This document shows, piece by piece, positions 43,101 through 52,262 of a stretch of DNA of 64,000 nucleotides. Position numbers and translations under genes: made by a program. The stretch comes from Hyphobacterium marinum. GTDB lineage: Bacteria; Pseudomonadota; Alphaproteobacteria; Caulobacterales; Maricaulaceae. Position 1 is the first letter of the stretch, and each line of letters begins with the position of its first letter. The stretch spans positions 930,001 to 994,000 of the forward strand of contig NZ_JAZDRO010000001.1 in assembly GCF_036330325.1 (NCBI RefSeq), read 5' to 3'. Below the pieces are notes generated by a model, which saw nothing but the letters and a program-made list of their open reading frames with translations, was not told where the DNA came from and made no database searches.

Positions 43101-46061
43101 ATGACGGACTCAAGCGCCGAGACCGGACGCGACTATCGCGAAACGCTTTTCCTGCCGCAGACCGAATTTCCGATGCGCGCCGGCCTTCCCAAACAGGAAC
43201 CGCTCTGGCTGGAACGCTGGGCGAAGCTCGACATTTATGGCCGTCTGCGCGCGAAGGCCGAAGGCCGCCCGCGCTTCGAGCTGCATGACGGCCCGCCTTA
43301 CGCCAACGGTCATATCCATATCGGTACGGCGATGAACAAGATCCTGAAGGATTTTGTCGTCCGTTCGCGCCAGATGCTGGGCCATGATGCGCCCTATATG
43401 CCCGGCTGGGACTGCCACGGCCTGCCCATCGAGTGGAAAGTCGAACAGAATTACCGCGCCAAGGGCAGGTCCAAGGACGATGTGCCGAAACGCGAATTCC
43501 GCGCCGAGTGCCGCGCCTATGCCGGTGAGTGGCTGGATGTACAGCGCACTGAATTCCAGCGCCTTGGCGTGCAGGGTGAGTGGGACAGTCCTTACACCAC
43601 GATGGCCTATGCCAGCGAGGCGGCCATCGTCAGCGAATTCCTGAAATTCGTGGACAATGGCCTCGTCTATCGCGGCTCCATGCCGGTGATGTGGTCGCCG
43701 GTCGAACAGACAGCCCTGGCCGAAGCCGAGGTCGAATACCACGACAAGGTTTCCACCACGATCCATGTCCGCTTCCCCTTGCGCGGGGTGAAGAAAGACG
43801 GCTCGGCGATCCCCGGCGCGCTGACCGGCGCACACGTGGTCATCTGGACGACCACGCCCTGGACCATTCCCGGCAACAAGGCGATCTGCTTCTCGCCGAC
43901 CATCTCCTACGGGGCCTACAAGGTGCTGGCCGCCGATGCAGAAGGCTTCACCCCCTGGGCGCGCCCCGGCGATCTCCTGATCGTCGCCGATGCCCTGTGG
44001 GAGCAGACCGCGGCGGCGGGCAATATCGTAAAGTTCGAGCGCGTGTGCGACGTCGATCCGGACGGGTTCGTCTGTTCCCATCCCTTCTCGCGGCTCGACA
44101 CTTATTGGGACTATCCGGTCCCGCTGCTCGCCGGAGACCATGTCACCGACGAGGACGGCACCGGCTTCGTCCACACCGCGCCGGGCCATGGCGCAGAGGA
44201 CTACATCGCCTGGATGGGCGCGAAGGAATGGCATCGCGGTGAGGCCATCCCCCACACGGTGGGCGAGGACGGGGCGTTCCTGCCCCACATCCCGCGCTTT
44301 GCCGGGCTGGAAATCGTGCGGACCTCCGGCAAGAAGACCGGGCAGGACGGTCCGGCCAACGGTGCCGTGATCGAGGCGCTGATCGAAGCCGGGCTTCTGC
44401 TCGCGCGCGGGCGGATGGAGCACAGCTATCCGCACTCCTGGCGGTCGAAAGCCCCGGTCATCTTCCGCAATACGCCGCAATGGTTCGTGGCAATGGACAA
44501 GCCGTTCGGCGACGGCAAGACGCTGCGCGAACGTGCGCTCGCGTCCATCGACGCGACCGACTGGACACCGAAAACGGCGCTCAACCGGATCCGGGCGATG
44601 GTCGAAGGGCGTCCCGACTGGCTGATCAGCCGCCAGCGCGCCTGGGGTGTGCCGCTGACCATTTTCGTGAACAGCGATACCGGCGACATTCTCAATGACG
44701 CAGCAGTCAATGAGCGCGTTCGCGCCGCCGTGGCCGAAGAAGGGGCGGATGCCTGGTTCGACCGGCCGGCGTCCGAATTCCTCGGCGACGGCTATAGTCC
44801 CGACGAATGGGAAAAGGTCACCGACATCCTTGATGTCTGGTTTGATTCAGGCTGCACGCATGCCTTCGCCATCGAGAACAACCCGGCGCACAAATGGCCG
44901 GCGGATGTCTATCTTGAAGGCTCGGACCAGCACCGCGGCTGGTTCCAGTCTTCACTGCTGGAATCCTGCGGCACGCGTGGTCGCGCGCCCTACGAGGCGG
45001 TCGTCACCCACGGCTTCGTCATGGCCGAGGACGGCCGGAAAATGTCAAAATCGCTGGGCAATGTGATCGCACCCGACCAGGTCGCCAACCAGTATGGCGC
45101 GGAAATCCTGCGCCTGTGGGCCTCGTCGCAGGATTTCACGGCCGATCTGCGTATCGGTGATGCGATCATCGGCACCAGTGTCGATGCCTATCGCAAGCTG
45201 CGCAACACGGTGCGTTATCTCCTGGGCGCGCTCGACGGGTTCGAGGATGCGGAACGCCTGCCGGTTGCCGAGATGCCGTCGCTGGAGCGCTGGGTGCTGC
45301 ACCGGCTGTCCGAGCTCGATGCGACCGTGCGGGAAGGCTATGCCGCCTACGACTTCAAGAAAGTCTATGGCGCACTGTTCAATTTCTGCATCGTCGATCT
45401 CTCGGCCTTCTATCTCGATGTGCGCAAGGACAGCCTCTATTGCGACCGGCCGGATTCGGTGCGCCGCCGCGCCTGCCGCACGGTGATGGATGCCATCTTC
45501 GACCGGCTGACGGCCTGGCTCGCGCCGATCCTGCCTTTCACCATGGAAGAGGCCTGGCTGTCGCGCTTCCCGTCAGACGACGGGTCGGTTCACCTGCGCG
45601 ATTTCCCGGAAACGCCCGCGGAGTGGCGGGATACAGACCGCGCGGCGCGCTGGTCGGTCATCCGCCGCCTGCGCCGCGTCGTGACCGGTGCGCTGGAGGT
45701 TGAACGCCGCGAGAAGCGGATCGGGTCGAGTCTGGAAGCCGCGCCGGTCGTCCATGTCGCCGACCCGGCGTACCGGGCTGCGATGGAGGCCGAAGCGCCG
45801 GGCGAGGTCGATGACTTCCTTGCCGAGATCGCCATCACCAGCGCAGCACAGCTTGTTGAGGGCGAGGCTCCTTCCGGCGCTCATTGTCTTGAGGACGTGG
45901 CTGATATCGGCGTGGTCGTAAACCGCGCCAAAGGCCGGAAATGTGCGCGGTCGTGGAAAATCTCTCCCGATGTGGGGAGTGATGCCCGCTACCCGGACGT
46001 GACGGCCCGCGATGCCGATGCCGTCGCCTGGTGGGATGCACAGCACGGGAAGGGGAATTGA
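43101..46061 (+). CDS. ileS: Isoleucine--tRNA ligase
   Basis: 986 residues. Class I signature PYANGHIHIGTAMNKILK, editing (CP1) domain (GTGFVHTAPGHGAEDY), WFDSGCTHAF and KMSKSLGN. The C-terminal zinc-binding part is reduced: only AKGRKCARSWKIS remains, with Ser in place of the second Cys and no following CxxC, so zinc is probably not bound; this is frequent in alphaproteobacteria, I believe. AAGGACCCG is the ribosome site. lspA starts four bases after the stop, so the genes are coupled. Confidence 0.97.
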   Translation: MTDSSAETGRDYRETLFLPQTEFPMRAGLPKQEPLWLERWAKLDIYGRLRAKAEGRPRFELHDGPPYANGHIHIGTAMNKILKDFVVRSRQMLGHDAPYMPGWDCHGLPIEWKVEQNYRAKGRSKDDVPKREFRAECRAYAGEWLDVQRTEFQRLGVQGEWDSPYTTMAYASEAAIVSEFLKFVDNGLVYRGSMPVMWSPVEQTALAEAEVEYHDKVSTTIHVRFPLRGVKKDGSAIPGALTGAHVVIWTTTPWTIPGNKAICFSPTISYGAYKVLAADAEGFTPWARPGDLLIVADALWEQTAAAGNIVKFERVCDVDPDGFVCSHPFSRLDTYWDYPVPLLAGDHVTDEDGTGFVHTAPGHGAEDYIAWMGAKEWHRGEAIPHTVGEDGAFLPHIPRFAGLEIVRTSGKKTGQDGPANGAVIEALIEAGLLLARGRMEHSYPHSWRSKAPVIFRNTPQWFVAMDKPFGDGKTLRERALASIDATDWTPKTALNRIRAMVEGRPDWLISRQRAWGVPLTIFVNSDTGDILNDAAVNERVRAAVAEEGADAWFDRPASEFLGDGYSPDEWEKVTDILDVWFDSGCTHAFAIENNPAHKWPADVYLEGSDQHRGWFQSSLLESCGTRGRAPYEAVVTHGFVMAEDGRKMSKSLGNVIAPDQVANQYGAEILRLWASSQDFTADLRIGDAIIGTSVDAYRKLRNTVRYLLGALDGFEDAERLPVAEMPSLERWVLHRLSELDATVREGYAAYDFKKVYGALFNFCIVDLSAFYLDVRKDSLYCDRPDSVRRRACRTVMDAIFDRLTAWLAPILPFTMEEAWLSRFPSDDGSVHLRDFPETPAEWRDTDRAARWSVIRRLRRVVTGALEVERREKRIGSSLEAAPVVHVADPAYRAAMEAEAPGEVDDFLAEIAITSAAQLVEGEAPSGAHCLEDVADIGVVVNRAKGRKCARSWKISPDVGSDARYPDVTARDADAVAWWDAQHGKGN

Positions 46062-46065
46062 GGCC

Positions 46066-46569
46066 ATGTTTCGACGCCGTACTTCTGTGGGGATCCAGCT
46101 CGCCGGTTTCGGCACCGCCCTGCTGATCTTCATCGCCGACCAGCTGTCGAAATTCTGGGTCTTGCGGATTGTCGATCTCGATGGTCCGGACTCCGGCGGC
46201 CGGATCGAGGTTCTGCCGTTCTTCGATTTGACCATGGTGTGGAATGTCGGGATCAGCTTCGGTCTGTTCCCGGCCTCCAACCTTATCCAGCGGATTGTCT
46301 TTATCGCCTTCTCCGTGGCGGTGTCGGCCTATCTCGGATCCTGGGTGTGGCGCTCGACCCGCCGGCTTCAGGCCATCGCCTGCGGCATGATTATCGGCGG
46401 TGCGCTCGGCAATGCGCTCGACCGGGTGCTGCACGGAGCGGTCGCGGATTTCCTCGACTTCTCCGGGCTTTATTTTCCGTGGGTTTTCAATGTCGCCGAT
46501 GCGGCGATATCGGTCGGTGTTGTGATGTTGCTGCTCGACTTCTTCGTCAATGGCGACAAGGCAAAGTGA
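46066..46569 (+). CDS. lspA: Signal peptidase II (lipoprotein signal peptidase)
   Basis: 167 residues with four membrane helices. The catalytic aspartates are Asp119 (GNALDRV) and Asp145 (FNVADAAISVG). It cleaves lipoprotein signals such as those of the many lipoproteins in this window. Its start is four bases after ileS, the usual ileS-lspA pairing. Confidence 0.96.
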   Translation: MFRRRTSVGIQLAGFGTALLIFIADQLSKFWVLRIVDLDGPDSGGRIEVLPFFDLTMVWNVGISFGLFPASNLIQRIVFIAFSVAVSAYLGSWVWRSTRRLQAIACGMIIGGALGNALDRVLHGAVADFLDFSGLYFPWVFNVADAAISVGVVMLLLDFFVNGDKAK

Positions 46570-46639
46570 AGGCCGGGCTGGCCTAGCGCATCGGCCTTGT
46601 CTAAAAGAAGCGTCCAAACACCCGATGGGAGCGTTCCTC

Positions 46640-47197
46640 ATGCGTCAGCGCGCAATCCTTTTCACCGTCTGTGCCGCCGCCATGGCCGTCTCGGCTTGCT
46701 CTGGCGTGCGTCAGGCGCTGGGTGCGGAGAAAGTCACGCCGGACGAGTTCCGCGTGGTCACTATCGCGCCGTTGACCGTTCCGCCGGAATACAATCTGCG
46801 TCCGCCGCGTCCGGGTGAGCCTCGCCCCGAAGAAATCTATCCCGATCAGGCTGCGCGCGCCGCACTGCTGGGATCGACCGGCAATTTCGAGGGCAGCGAC
46901 GGCGAAGCCCTGCTGATCGCTCAGGCGGGTGGCGGCGAAGCTGATCCGTTCATCCGGGCGATCATTGACGGCGAGGCCGGCGGCGTTGTGCACAAGACGC
47001 GCACCTTCTCCGACCAGATCCTGTTCTGGCGTGGCGAAGGCAGCATGGGCATTGCCAGCGACCAGACGCCGCTCGATGCGGACGCGGAAGCCGAACGCCT
47101 GGCCCGTGACACGGCCCGTGCCGATGCCCTGACGGGCGGCGGTCAGGTCGAAATCGAGCGTGATCGCGGCGGAATCGGCAAGCTTCCCGGCCTCTAG
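46640..47197 (+). CDS. DUF3035 lipoprotein (BamF-like)
   Basis: 185 residues. Lipoprotein signal MRQRAILFTVCAAAMAVSAC (Cys20), then EFRVVTIAPLTVPPEYNLRP, the DUF3035 signature, and a disordered tail. In Caulobacter a protein of this family (BamF) is part of the outer-membrane beta-barrel assembly complex. The neighbouring lspA is the usual one. GGGAG precedes the chosen ATG by eleven bases; a start 15 bases earlier is possible. Confidence 0.85.
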   Translation: MRQRAILFTVCAAAMAVSACSGVRQALGAEKVTPDEFRVVTIAPLTVPPEYNLRPPRPGEPRPEEIYPDQAARAALLGSTGNFEGSDGEALLIAQAGGGEADPFIRAIIDGEAGGVVHKTRTFSDQILFWRGEGSMGIASDQTPLDADAEAERLARDTARADALTGGGQVEIERDRGGIGKLPGL

Positions 47198-47225
47198 GCG
47201 GTTTTCCAGACTTTCACCGATCAGG

Positions 47226-47256
47226 GCGGTGCAGGGATGCCTGCACCGCTCTTTTC
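47226..47256 (+). terminator. Strong Rho-independent terminator
   Basis: Perfect ten-base arms GCGGTGCAGG and CCTGCACCGC around GATG, followed by TCTTTTC. It ends the ileS-lspA-DUF3035 unit. Confidence 0.88.
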
Positions 47257-47286
47257 AATTCATCCATAACCGGGAGTGCTTCGGCC

Positions 47287-47574
47287 ATGCCGCAGATCAT
47301 AACGATCTTCGTCACCGTGTTTCTCGCCGAACTTGGCGACAAGACCCAGTTGGCAACAGTGCTCTTCGCGGCCGACCGGCAGACCACACCGGCGCTGGTT
47401 TTTCTGGCCGCAGCAGGCGCGCTGGTGGCGTCCACGGCACTTGCTGTTTTGCTGGGAACGGCGGCAGAGCGGTATCTGACCATGATCCCGCTAAAGCTGA
47501 TCGCCGGGATCGGCTTCGTGCTGGTTGGCGGCTGGACCATTGTCGATCACTTCCGAAGCGCGGCCGGCGCTTGA
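47287..47574 (+). CDS. TMEM165/GDT1 family membrane protein, half size
   Basis: 95 residues with three membrane helices. The family motif ELGDKTQ (15-21) is intact. Full-size members (about 190) hold two such halves; single-motif versions must dimerise. The family transports Mn2+ or Ca2+ and protons. The stop lies 32 bases before mutL. Confidence 0.85.
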   Translation: MPQIITIFVTVFLAELGDKTQLATVLFAADRQTTPALVFLAAAGALVASTALAVLLGTAAERYLTMIPLKLIAGIGFVLVGGWTIVDHFRSAAGA

Positions 47575-47605
47575 CCGACTCGGCCTGCATCCCGACCTTG
47601 CCGGT

Positions 47606-49444
47606 ATGACCGCCATTCGCCGCCTGTCACCTGGAACCATCAACCGCATCGCCGCTGGCGAGGTGGTCGAACGCCCGGCTTCCGTCGTGAAGGAGCTGGT
47701 CGATAATGCGCTCGATGCGGGTGCGCGGGCGATCTCCGTCAGCGTCGAGGGCGGGGGCCTGAACCGCATCCTGATCGATGATGATGGTTCCGGCATGGAC
47801 GCCGCAGGTCTTGCGCTGTCGGTGGAACGCCATGCGACCTCGAAACTGCCGGTCAGCGATAATGGCGAGGATGATCTTCTGCACATCGCCACGCTGGGGT
47901 TTCGCGGCGAGGCCCTGCCCTCGATCGGATCGGTGGCGCGCCTGACGATCACGACCCAGACCCATGACGATGAAACGGCCTGGAGCCTGACCGTCGATGG
48001 CGGACAAATGGGGGAGGTAAAGCCCGCCGCCGGCCGGGGCCGTCCGGGCACGCGGGTGGATGTGCGGGATCTCTTTCACGCGACACCAGCGCGGCTCAAA
48101 TTCATGAAAAGCGAGCGGGCCGAGGCCAATGCCATCGCCGACAATGTCCGGCGTCAGGCGCTGTCGCGGCCCGACGTGGCGTTTGAGCTGATCATTGATG
48201 GACGGTCCCGCCTGAATGTCGCGGCGGAAATGCTGGACGGACCGGATGGCCGCAAGGCGCGGATGGCCGACATTCTCGGGCGCGATTTCGGCGACAACGC
48301 GCTGGAGGTCGACAGCGAGCGCGAGGACATCACCGTGTCTGGTTTCGCCTCCCTTCCGACCTTCAATCGCGGTTCGGCGATGCACCAGTATCTCTTCGTC
48401 AATGGCCGCCCGGTGCGCGACAAGCTGCTGGGCGGTGCTGTGCGCGGGGCCTACCAGGATTTCCTGGCGCGCGACCGTCACCCGGTCGTGGCGCTGTTCG
48501 TCGATGCGCCCTCCGGCCTCGTCGACGTCAATGTTCACCCCGCCAAGACCGAAGTCCGCTTCCGCGATGCGGGGCTGGTGCGCGGCCTGATCGTCGGGGC
48601 GCTGCGCCATGCGCTGGCCGGTGCCGGGCACCGGGCGTCGACGACCGTGTCGGGCTTTGCGCTGGGACGCGCACGGGCGGAGGGTGCGGCTGCGGGGACG
48701 CAAAGCGCGATGCAGGCCGGTTGGGGCAATCCGGCACTGGGCGGGTCATCGCGGCCGCCGGAGCCGGGGCAGGGATTTGGGCCTGGCCTCTCGGCGCGTG
48801 TTGAGCCCGAATACCGGGCCGAAGGTGTTGCGGACGCCGGCTCGCAGTCTGCGCCTCCCATCGACAGCCCACTCGGCGTGGCGCGGGCGCAACTGCATGA
48901 GACCTATGTCGTTGCCCAGACGGCGGACGGCATGGTCATCGTGGATCAGCATGCCGCCCATGAGCGGCTTGTCTACGAACGCATGAAAGCCATGATGGCG
49001 GGGCAGGGGGTTGCCCGGCAGACCCTGCTGGTACCCGAGATCATTGACCTCGACGAGGCCGAAGCCCGCCGCATCCTCGACCGTGCGAGCGAGCTGTCCG
49101 AAATGGGGCTGGTCGTCGAAGCCTTCGGGACCGGCGCGGTCGCCGTTCGGGAAGTCCCGGCGCTTCTGGGCAAGCTCGACGTGCAGGGGCTGATCCGCGA
49201 TCTCGCCGATGATCTCGCCGAGTATGACGACGCACTGTCCCTGAAAGAGAAATTCGAAGACGTGGTCGGGACCATGGCCTGTCATGGCTCGGTGCGGGCC
49301 GGGAGACGACTGACGGGCGAGGAAATGAATGCGCTGCTGAGGGAGATGGAGGCGACGCCCCATTCCGGCCAGTGCAATCACGGGCGTCCGACCTATGTCG
49401 AGCTGAAGCTGAAAGACATCGAACGCCTGTTCGGCAGGCGATAG
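47606..49444 (+). CDS. mutL: DNA mismatch repair protein MutL
   Basis: 612 residues. The N-terminal GHKL ATPase has INRIAAGEVVERPASVVKEL, DDDGSGMD and TLGFRGEALPSIGS. A Pro/Gly/Ala-rich linker (about 345-440) follows. The C-terminal domain keeps the endonuclease motif DQHAAHERLVYE and CNHGRP, so it should nick DNA itself, as in bacteria lacking MutH. An in-frame start at 47525 overlaps the preceding gene; the Met at 47606 begins the conserved part. Confidence 0.96.
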   Translation: MTAIRRLSPGTINRIAAGEVVERPASVVKELVDNALDAGARAISVSVEGGGLNRILIDDDGSGMDAAGLALSVERHATSKLPVSDNGEDDLLHIATLGFRGEALPSIGSVARLTITTQTHDDETAWSLTVDGGQMGEVKPAAGRGRPGTRVDVRDLFHATPARLKFMKSERAEANAIADNVRRQALSRPDVAFELIIDGRSRLNVAAEMLDGPDGRKARMADILGRDFGDNALEVDSEREDITVSGFASLPTFNRGSAMHQYLFVNGRPVRDKLLGGAVRGAYQDFLARDRHPVVALFVDAPSGLVDVNVHPAKTEVRFRDAGLVRGLIVGALRHALAGAGHRASTTVSGFALGRARAEGAAAGTQSAMQAGWGNPALGGSSRPPEPGQGFGPGLSARVEPEYRAEGVADAGSQSAPPIDSPLGVARAQLHETYVVAQTADGMVIVDQHAAHERLVYERMKAMMAGQGVARQTLLVPEIIDLDEAEARRILDRASELSEMGLVVEAFGTGAVAVREVPALLGKLDVQGLIRDLADDLAEYDDALSLKEKFEDVVGTMACHGSVRAGRRLTGEEMNALLREMEATPHSGQCNHGRPTYVELKLKDIERLFGRR

Positions 49445-49574
49445 AAGCACACCAAAAGGTTGTGTGTTGGCTGCCTGCAGCCCGATTCAGATTTGATTTA
49501 TTCCTTAACCTTACCGTTCACGTAAAGCGCACTGCGCCCGTGACCCGTTTCCTCGTTTTCCGGAGTGCCCGTAC

Positions 49575-50423
49575 ATGGTTCACAAATTCTTCCCGGTGGC
49601 CGCGATTCTGGGCATCGTGATGGTTGTTACCGCGCCCGTCGCCGCCTTTATCCTTAACCAGGGTCATAGCGAGGAGCGGGCCGCCGCAGCCCGTGAAATC
49701 GCCATGCGGCTTTCCATGATCAACAACGAGATCCAGCGTGAGCGCGCCTTCATGACCGCGTTCGGATATGCCGGCGTCGAGGACGAAGGCGTTCATCGCG
49801 AAATGTCCGCGACGGATGACTATCGTGACCTGCTGCTGCCGGAAATCGCACGCCTGACAGCCCCGGAAGCGATACTGGGGCAACACAGGGATACGCTGGC
49901 GACGATTGAACCGGCGCTTGACCGGCTCATCGACATCCGTGAGACGGCGCGAGCGGGCGATCAGCCGGGTCTCGAGACATTTGCGGCCTATTCGGATGTC
50001 GCAGACATACTGACGGGTGCCACCGTCGCACTACATGGCGAGTTGGCGATATCTCGTCACCAGAAAGTCGTGGAATCCCAGTTGCTTGTGCTGATCGAGC
50101 ATCTCGCCCGGGAGCGCGGCTACGGGCTCGCCGCGATGACAGGGGCAATCCCCGAAGGCGATCTTGTGCGTGCACGCCAGGCCAATCTCGCGGCGCTGGA
50201 CCAGATTCAGGCCGAACTGGAAGCGGCTTACGACGAGAGCGAATTTGGTGAACTCCTCGTTCCCTTCCTCGTGGACGTAACGCAGGTCACCAGACCCCGA
50301 GATCCCGGGCAAAGTGAAGCCGAGGCCGCGCACAACTGGTTCAGCGACATGTCGGCCCATATCGATGCGGTCCGGCTGCTCTATACGCGTCTTCTGGCGC
50401 GGGGTGAGGCCGGAACAGCCTGA
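49575..50423 (+). CDS. Stand-alone NIT (nitrate/nitrite-sensing-like) domain protein
   Basis: 282 residues. One N-terminal membrane anchor (about 7-28) is followed by an all-helical periplasmic-type domain with two NIT-style repeats: INNEIQRERAFMTAF (50-63) and IEHLARERGYGLAAM (174-188), each with the 'Q/L.RERG/A' pattern. NIT domains usually precede a kinase, cyclase or chemoreceptor output, but here the protein ends with the sensor (LLYTRLLARG). The ligand is unknown. CCGGAGTG precedes the ATG. It adjoins convergent rsmD without a gap. Confidence 0.7.
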   Translation: MVHKFFPVAAILGIVMVVTAPVAAFILNQGHSEERAAAAREIAMRLSMINNEIQRERAFMTAFGYAGVEDEGVHREMSATDDYRDLLLPEIARLTAPEAILGQHRDTLATIEPALDRLIDIRETARAGDQPGLETFAAYSDVADILTGATVALHGELAISRHQKVVESQLLVLIEHLARERGYGLAAMTGAIPEGDLVRARQANLAALDQIQAELEAAYDESEFGELLVPFLVDVTQVTRPRDPGQSEAEAAHNWFSDMSAHIDAVRLLYTRLLARGEAGTA

Positions 50424-50984
50424 TCAGGCCGCTTTCAGGAACAGCACTTTCGCCGCGCCGTAGTCGCGGATATCGAGGGTTTCCCAACCGGGCGTGTCGG
50501 GCGTTTCATCCCGTCCGGTCTCGAGCACGGCCAGCGCGCCGGGCTTCATCCAGTTGCCGTCCTTGAGGATGTTGAGCGATTTCGGTCCCAGGTCCTGCCC
50601 GTAGGGCGGATCAAGGAAGGCGATGTCGAAGGGCGGGCCAACGCCGGCCGGCTTCTCGCCGAGCGCGGTCGCGTCACGGCGGTGGATGCGGGTATTGCCG
50701 AAAAGCTGGAATTTTTCCGCATTCGTCCGGATCGCGCCGCGCGCGGGCGAGGCCGTTTCCACGAAGAGGCAGAAGGCGGCACCCCGGCTCATGGCCTCAA
50801 AGCCCAGCGCGCCCGATCCGGCAAACAGGTCGATGACGCGTGCGCCTTCAAGTTCAGGAGCCCACGCGGCGTGGGCGAGCACGTTGAACACCGCTTCGCG
50901 CGCGCGGTCCGACGTAGGGCGGGTGTCGCGCCCTTCGGGCGTCGCCAGCGGGCGGCCCTTGAAGCGTCCGGAAACGATCCTCAT
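50424..50984 (-). CDS. rsmD: 16S rRNA (guanine966-N2)-methyltransferase RsmD
   Basis: 186 residues. RIVSGRFKGRPLATP, RPTSDRAREAVFNVL, the SAM motif VIDLFAGSGALGFEAMSRG and the catalytic IAFLDPPYG are all present. The ATG overlaps the stop of the pseudouridine synthase gene by four bases (ATGA), the usual order in alphaproteobacteria. An in-frame start eight codons earlier is less likely. Confidence 0.96.
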   Translation of the reverse strand: MRIVSGRFKGRPLATPEGRDTRPTSDRAREAVFNVLAHAAWAPELEGARVIDLFAGSGALGFEAMSRGAAFCLFVETASPARGAIRTNAEKFQLFGNTRIHRRDATALGEKPAGVGPPFDIAFLDPPYGQDLGPKSLNILKDGNWMKPGALAVLETGRDETPDTPGWETLDIRDYGAAKVLFLKAA

Positions 50985-51724
50985 GCGGATTTCAGCAAAT
51001 GGCCGCACTGGTCCTGCAGCACGCGCTCGGGCACGGACTTGACCTCGCCCGTGGCCAGCTGACCCAGTTGGAACGGGCCATAGGCGATGCGGATAAGCCG
51101 GTTCACCTTCAGGCCGACCGCGTCGAGGGCCTTGCGGACTTCGCGATTCTTGCCTTCCTTCAGCGCCACATTCAGCCAGACATTCGATCCGGTGGCCCGT
51201 TCGACCTCGGCCTCGATGGGGCCGTAGGACACGCCATCAACCGTCACGCCGGCGCGCAGGCGCGCCAGCGCCGCTTCATCGACACTGCCGAAGGCGCGGG
51301 CCCGGTACCGCCGTGTCCAGGCCGTTGTCGGCAATTCCAGCGCGCGGGACAGCTCGCCGTCATTGGTGAGTAGCAACAGGCCTTCCGAGGTCAGGTCGAG
51401 GCGACCGACCGAGATCACCCGGCCGAGGGATTTGGGCAATTTGTCAAAGACGGTCTCACGCCCCTCCGGGTCCTTGTGGGTGGTCACCAGTCCGGAGGGC
51501 TTGTGATAGCGCCAGAGCTTGGTCTTCTCGGCGGCCCCGACGGGCTTGCCATCGACCGTGATCGTATCGCGGTCAGTCACCTTGAAGGCCGGTGTCTTGA
51601 GAAGCTTGCCATTCACGGTGACGCGTCCGGCCTCGATCATGCGCTCGGCCTCGCGCCGGCTCGCCACGCCGGAGCGGGCGAGGCGTTTGGCGATGCGTTC
51701 TGAATTGTCGTCCTGATCGGTCAA
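50981..51724 (-). CDS. rluB: RsuA/RluB-type rRNA pseudouridine synthase
   Basis: 247 residues. N-terminal S4 RNA-binding domain (about 8-52, IAKRLARSGVASRREAERMI), then the catalytic domain with the aspartate in VGRLDLTSEGLLLLTNDG. It isomerises uridine in 23S or 16S rRNA; the C-terminal NREVRKALDAVGLKVNRL is family typical. First gene of the rluB-rsmD operon; tadA starts 38 bases away on the other strand. Confidence 0.93.
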   Translation of the reverse strand: MTDQDDNSERIAKRLARSGVASRREAERMIEAGRVTVNGKLLKTPAFKVTDRDTITVDGKPVGAAEKTKLWRYHKPSGLVTTHKDPEGRETVFDKLPKSLGRVISVGRLDLTSEGLLLLTNDGELSRALELPTTAWTRRYRARAFGSVDEAALARLRAGVTVDGVSYGPIEAEVERATGSNVWLNVALKEGKNREVRKALDAVGLKVNRLIRIAYGPFQLGQLATGEVKSVPERVLQDQCGHLLKSA

Positions 51725-51762
51725 GGCTTGACCCCCGGCTTGGCGCGTCCTACCGCCCGGAT

Positions 51763-52245
51763 ATGGGCACGGATCGCGAGACGGCGTTTATGCGGTTGGC
51801 ACTGGGGCAGGCGCAAGCCGCAGCTGCCGCAGGCGAGACACCGGTTGGGGCGATCATCGTCGATCCGACGAGCGATACCGTCGTTGTCGCCGCCCACAAC
51901 ACACCCATCGCCGCCCATGATCCGACTGCCCATGCCGAGATCGCTGCCATCCGCGCAGCCGGGAAGACGCTCGGCAATTACCGGCTGACCGGCCTGGAAC
52001 TCTATGTCACGCTCGAACCCTGCGCGATGTGCGCGGGCGCGATCAGCCAGGCCCGCATCGGGCGGCTGATTTTCGGGGCGAGCGATCCGAAGGGCGGGGC
52101 GGTGATCCACGGTCCGAAATTTTTCGACCAGCCGACCTGCCACTGGCGTCCCGATGTTATCCATGGCCTGCTTTGGGAGGAGAGTTCGGCGCTGCTGAAG
52201 GACTTCTTCCGGGCGCGCCGCAAGGGGAAAAGCGAGGGGCGTTAG
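51763..52245 (+). CDS. tadA: tRNA-specific adenosine deaminase TadA
   Basis: 160 residues. Zinc and catalytic residues: HAE (57-59) in DPTAHAEIAAIR and PCAMC (86-90). The protein converts A34 of tRNA-Arg(ACG) to inosine. The C-terminal RRKGKSEGR is basic for RNA contact. The start is shared in a divergent gap with rluB; GGCGCGTCC is a weak ribosome site. Confidence 0.93.
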   Translation: MGTDRETAFMRLALGQAQAAAAAGETPVGAIIVDPTSDTVVVAAHNTPIAAHDPTAHAEIAAIRAAGKTLGNYRLTGLELYVTLEPCAMCAGAISQARIGRLIFGASDPKGGAVIHGPKFFDQPTCHWRPDVIHGLLWEESSALLKDFFRARRKGKSEGR

Positions 52246-52262
52246 CCCCGGCTTTACATTAT

